From the NCBI RefSeq assembly GCF_003568665.1, contig NZ_QXMH01000001.1, positions 2,170,001-2,234,000 on the forward strand: a DNA stretch of 64,000 nucleotides, given 5' to 3'. Numbering within the stretch: position 1 is the first letter of the stretch; every line of letters begins with the position of its first letter. Source of the DNA: Chitinophaga alhagiae. Lineage in GTDB: Bacteria > Bacteroidota > Bacteroidia > Chitinophagales > Chitinophagaceae. Under the pieces are notes generated by a model. That model ran no database searches and had not been told where the DNA came from. It worked only from the letters and a program-made list of their open reading frames with translations. This document shows, piece after piece, positions 61,373 through 64,000 of this stretch. The position numbers were made by a program, and so were the translations under genes.

Positions 61373-63679
61373 ATGCTTAAACACAACCTTGGCTACCCGC
61401 GTATGGGAGCACACCGCCAGCTTAAAAAAGCCTGTGAACAGTACTGGCAGGGCCGTATTGGCCGTACAGAATTATTTGTGACCGCCAAACGGCTGCAGGA
61501 AGACCATTGGCTGCTGCAGCAACAGGCAGGGATGGACCTCATACCCTGTAACGATTTCAGTTTTTATGACCATGTGCTGGACATGAGCCTGCTGCTGGGC
61601 GCCGTGCCGGACCGCTATGCCCCCGTGGTCACAGACATTCCGGGCAATGCGGAAATAGACCTCTGCTTTGCCATGGCCAGGGGCTACCAGCAACATGGGC
61701 TGGACATTACCGCCATGGAAATGACCAAATGGTTTGACACCAACTACCACTACATTGTACCTGAATTTACGGCCAACCAGCAATTCCGCCTGCTGTCCAA
61801 CAAAGTGTTCAACGCGTTTGATGCCGCCCGTCATTGCCTGGGTACTATTCCCAAACCTGTATTGATAGGCCCCGTTTCTTACCTGTTGCTGGGCAAGGAG
61901 AAAGGCGGCGGTTTTCACCGGATCACCCTGCTGGAAAGGTTATTGCCGGTATACATAGCCGCCCTTAAAAAGCTGCAGGAGGCGGGCGCGGTATGGGTAC
62001 AGCTGGATGAGCCTTTCCTGGCCATGGACCTCAGCGAAGCGGAAGCGGCGGCCTTCCGCCACGCCTATGCGGAAATTGCGCGGCAATGCAAGGGCCTTAA
62101 ACTAATGGTGGCCACGTACTTTGAAGGGCTGCGGGATAATGCGGCGCTTGCCGCAAGCCTGCCGGTATGCTGCCTCCACCTGGATCTTACCCGGGATGCG
62201 CAGCAGCTGGATGCAGTACTGCAGGCGCTGCCGCCTAAAACATCCCTGTCATTAGGGGTTGTAGACGGAAGAAATATCTGGAAGAATGACTACGAACAAT
62301 CCCTGTTGCACATACGGAAAGCGGTGCGGGCACTGGGAGAGGACAGGGTGATGATTGCGCCGGGCTGTTCGCTGCTGCATTCTCCGGCAGACCTCTCTCT
62401 CGAAACGGCGCTTGATGCGGACATCCGGTCTTGGATGGCTTTTGCAAAGCAGAAATTGCAGGAAGTATTTGAGCTGGATGAGATCTGCGCCGGCAATACC
62501 GCCCTGCTGGAAGCAAACAGGCAGGCCATTGCCTTGCGCCGGGCCTCTGCCAGGGTACATGTGCCGGTGGTAAAGGCGCGCACGCACGCCATTACAGACC
62601 AGGATGCGTGCCGCCGCAGCCCCTTCCCGGAAAGGCAGCATGTGCAGGCGGCCAGGTTGAAACTGCCGCTGCTGCCTACTACCACCATCGGCTCATTTCC
62701 GCAAACAGATGAAGTGCGCCAGCTGCGGGCGCAGCGCCGTAAAGGCGCCATCACGGCCGCACAGTACGATGCTGCTATTGAAGCAGCAACGCTGGATGCC
62801 ATCCGCTGGCAGGAGGAAATAGGGCTGGACGTGCTGGTGCATGGCGAGTTTGAGCGGAACGACATGGTGGAGTATTTTGGCGAAATGCTGAACGGCTTTG
62901 TTTTTACACAAAACGGCTGGGTACAGAGCTATGGCAGCCGCTGTGTGAAGCCGCCGGTAATATACGGAGATGTGAGCCGCCCGGAGGATATGACCGTACG
63001 GTGGACGAAGTATGCGCAGGCGCAGACAAAGCTCCCCATGAAAGCCATGCTCACCGGCCCGGTTACTATTTTACAATGGTCTTTTGTGCGGGATGACCAG
63101 CCCCGTTCAGATACCGCTTACCAGATAGCGCTGGCCATCAGGGATGAAGTGCTGGCGCTGGAACAGGCGGGTATTGGCATTATACAGATAGACGAACCCG
63201 CTATCCGGGAAGGGCTGCCCCTTCGTAAACCAGACCAGGAGGCGTACCTGCAATGGGCCGTAAGGGCCTTCAGGGTAGCGGCCTGCGGGGTGAAAGACGA
63301 AACGCAGGTACACACGCACATGTGTTACAGCGAGTTTAATGATATAATAGCCCATATTGCCGATATGGATGCGGACGTGATCACCATTGAAACGTCTCGC
63401 TCGCAGATGGAGCTGCTGCAGGCCTTTGCGGGTTTCCGCTATCCCAATGAGATAGGCCCGGGCGTGTATGACATTCACTCCCCGCGTGTACCCGCCGTTG
63501 CGGAAATGACGGCGCTGCTGCAAAAAGCGGCAGAGCTGCTGCCGGTGCGGAACCTGTGGGTGAACCCTGATTGCGGGCTGAAAACGAGAAAGTGGCCGGA
63601 GACAAAGGCGGCTTTGGAGAACATGGTAGCCGCTGCCAGGGAAGCAAGATTGAGAATAGGGGCAAATGTAAAGGTGTAA
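61373..63679 (+). CDS. metE: Cobalamin-independent methionine synthase
   Basis: 768 aa. MetE transfers methyl from 5-methyltetrahydropteroyl-triglutamate to homocysteine. Two beta-barrels are present: N-terminal LGYPRMGAHRQLKKACEQYW, and the catalytic C-terminal barrel with LPLLPTTTIGSFPQT. Zinc ligands are seen in THMCYSEFND (His and Cys) and VNPDCGLKTRKW (Cys). ATG 61373 best fits family N-termini; ATGs at 61367 and 61346 are also in frame. Under the riboswitch upstream; it ends at a strong terminator. Confidence 0.95.
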   Translation: MLKHNLGYPRMGAHRQLKKACEQYWQGRIGRTELFVTAKRLQEDHWLLQQQAGMDLIPCNDFSFYDHVLDMSLLLGAVPDRYAPVVTDIPGNAEIDLCFAMARGYQQHGLDITAMEMTKWFDTNYHYIVPEFTANQQFRLLSNKVFNAFDAARHCLGTIPKPVLIGPVSYLLLGKEKGGGFHRITLLERLLPVYIAALKKLQEAGAVWVQLDEPFLAMDLSEAEAAAFRHAYAEIARQCKGLKLMVATYFEGLRDNAALAASLPVCCLHLDLTRDAQQLDAVLQALPPKTSLSLGVVDGRNIWKNDYEQSLLHIRKAVRALGEDRVMIAPGCSLLHSPADLSLETALDADIRSWMAFAKQKLQEVFELDEICAGNTALLEANRQAIALRRASARVHVPVVKARTHAITDQDACRRSPFPERQHVQAARLKLPLLPTTTIGSFPQTDEVRQLRAQRRKGAITAAQYDAAIEAATLDAIRWQEEIGLDVLVHGEFERNDMVEYFGEMLNGFVFTQNGWVQSYGSRCVKPPVIYGDVSRPEDMTVRWTKYAQAQTKLPMKAMLTGPVTILQWSFVRDDQPRSDTAYQIALAIRDEVLALEQAGIGIIQIDEPAIREGLPLRKPDQEAYLQWAVRAFRVAACGVKDETQVHTHMCYSEFNDIIAHIADMDADVITIETSRSQMELLQAFAGFRYPNEIGPGVYDIHSPRVPAVAEMTALLQKAAELLPVRNLWVNPDCGLKTRKWPETKAALENMVAAAREARLRIGANVKV

Positions 63680-63684
63680 GCTAT

Positions 63685-63722
63685 AAAGGGGCGGGCCATG
63701 AAGTTGGCCCGCCCCTTTTTTA
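63685..63722. terminator. Bidirectional terminator between metE and the aquaporin gene
   Basis: GGGGCGGGCCA and TGGCCCGCCCC form an 11-bp perfect stem around TGAAGT, flanked by AAA and TTTTTT. Confidence 0.9.
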
Positions 63723-63728
63723 TTGACT

Positions 63729-64000
63729 TTATTTCTTTTCCAGCATGCGCCACACAATGGCGGCGGCAATACCGCCCACCAGCGGGGCAACAATGAACAG
63801 CCATAACTGCTGCAATGCCTTGCCGCCTGCAAACAGCGCCGGCCCAAAGCTGCGGGCGGGGTTTACGGAGGTGCCCGTAATGGGAATGCACACCATGTGG
63901 ATCAATACCAGCGTAATGCCTATGGCAAGGCCGGCCATGGTACCATTGCCCCATTTGGAGGTAGTACCGAAAATAACAAAGAGGAACAGGAAGGTAAATA
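63729..64000 (-). CDS. MIP/aquaporin-family channel (5' end outside the window)
   Basis: The last 89 codons of an aquaporin (Z-like) gene are present; the start lies beyond the right edge. The second NPA motif is in TGTSVNPARSFGPALFAGG, followed by the last transmembrane helix (WLFIVAPLVGGIAAAIVW) and a short basic tail. A preceding helix (FTFLFLFVIFG) is visible at the edge. It moves water across the inner membrane; glycerol transport is less likely because the loop reads NPARSFGPAL as in AqpZ. Confidence 0.9.
   Translation of the reverse strand, partial: FTFLFLFVIFGTTSKWGNGTMAGLAIGITLVLIHMVCIPITGTSVNPARSFGPALFAGGKALQQLWLFIVAPLVGGIAAAIVWRMLEKK

Noticed and set aside
1..64000. tRNA, rRNA, CRISPR arrays, insertion sequences, prophage or integrase genes
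   Set aside because: Looked for by eye on both strands; none was recognised. A covariance-model tRNA search would be decisive.

Overview
The window looks like a chromosomal segment of a Bacteroidota bacterium, most likely Chitinophagales/Chitinophaga-like (inference). The supporting signs are a FecR/ECF-sigma/SusC-SusD locus, LytS/LytTR two-component pairs, a DUF3078 protein, a bacterial geranylgeranylglyceryl-phosphate synthase homologue, promoters of the form TTG-N18..20-TAnnTTTG, and an almost complete lack of Shine-Dalgarno sequences. I found no rRNA or tRNA gene, CRISPR array, transposase or prophage. Gene density is ordinary except for a 1.1 kb gap at 30480-31590 and a 650 bp gap at 46015-46666.

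Layout. 0.2-9.8 kb is housekeeping: a fused glycosyltransferase/HAD protein, an MsbA-like exporter, rbfA with a LolC/E-type permease, a lone transketolase N-terminal subunit, a WecA-like transferase, frr and a DMT transporter. 9.8-19.3 kb holds PPK2, MscL, DUF3078, ScpA and an AraC regulator, then a redox/electrophile-stress cluster (two pirins, YceI, nitroreductase, OsmC), an MscS channel and a small coiled protein. 19.3-26.9 kb holds a PAS-PAS-DHp protein without an ATPase domain, a 2Fe-2S flavoreductase, dxs, a LytS/LytTR pair and the PcrB/GGGPS homologue. 27.2-36.0 kb holds B12-dependent ribonucleotide reductase, a gene-free stretch with RNA-like structure, a Dph6-like ATPase, small proteins, and a PRPP-synthetase-like gene with a GNAT gene. 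36.1-41.8 kb is an adaptor/RND/TolC efflux operon. 42.1-46.0 kb is acpP-fabF-rnc, then a WYL regulator with a GyrI-like protein. 46.1-48.9 kb has two small-RNA candidates and a hybrid histidine kinase. 49.1-60.9 kb is one long nutrient-sensing region: TonB receptor, LytS, LytTR, ECF sigma, FecR, STN-type SusC, SusD and a secreted thioredoxin-fold protein. The window ends with metE behind a cobalamin riboswitch and a truncated aquaporin gene.

How the parts connect. Cobalamin links two loci: nucleotide reduction here uses the B12-dependent enzyme, and the B12-independent methionine synthase is under a B12 riboswitch. The 49-61 kb block puts two signalling routes (LytS/LytTR and ECF/FecR/STN-SusC) beside two outer-membrane receptors. 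The least expected observations are the glycosyltransferase/HAD fusion whose HAD domain has Asn in place of two catalytic Asp residues, a 12-nt copy of the riboswitch closing strand in its own expression platform, several promoter-plus-terminator units with no protein gene, phased CCGATA repeats upstream of the first gene, and the divergent PRPP-synthetase homologue with a perfect 12-bp hairpin before its start codon.
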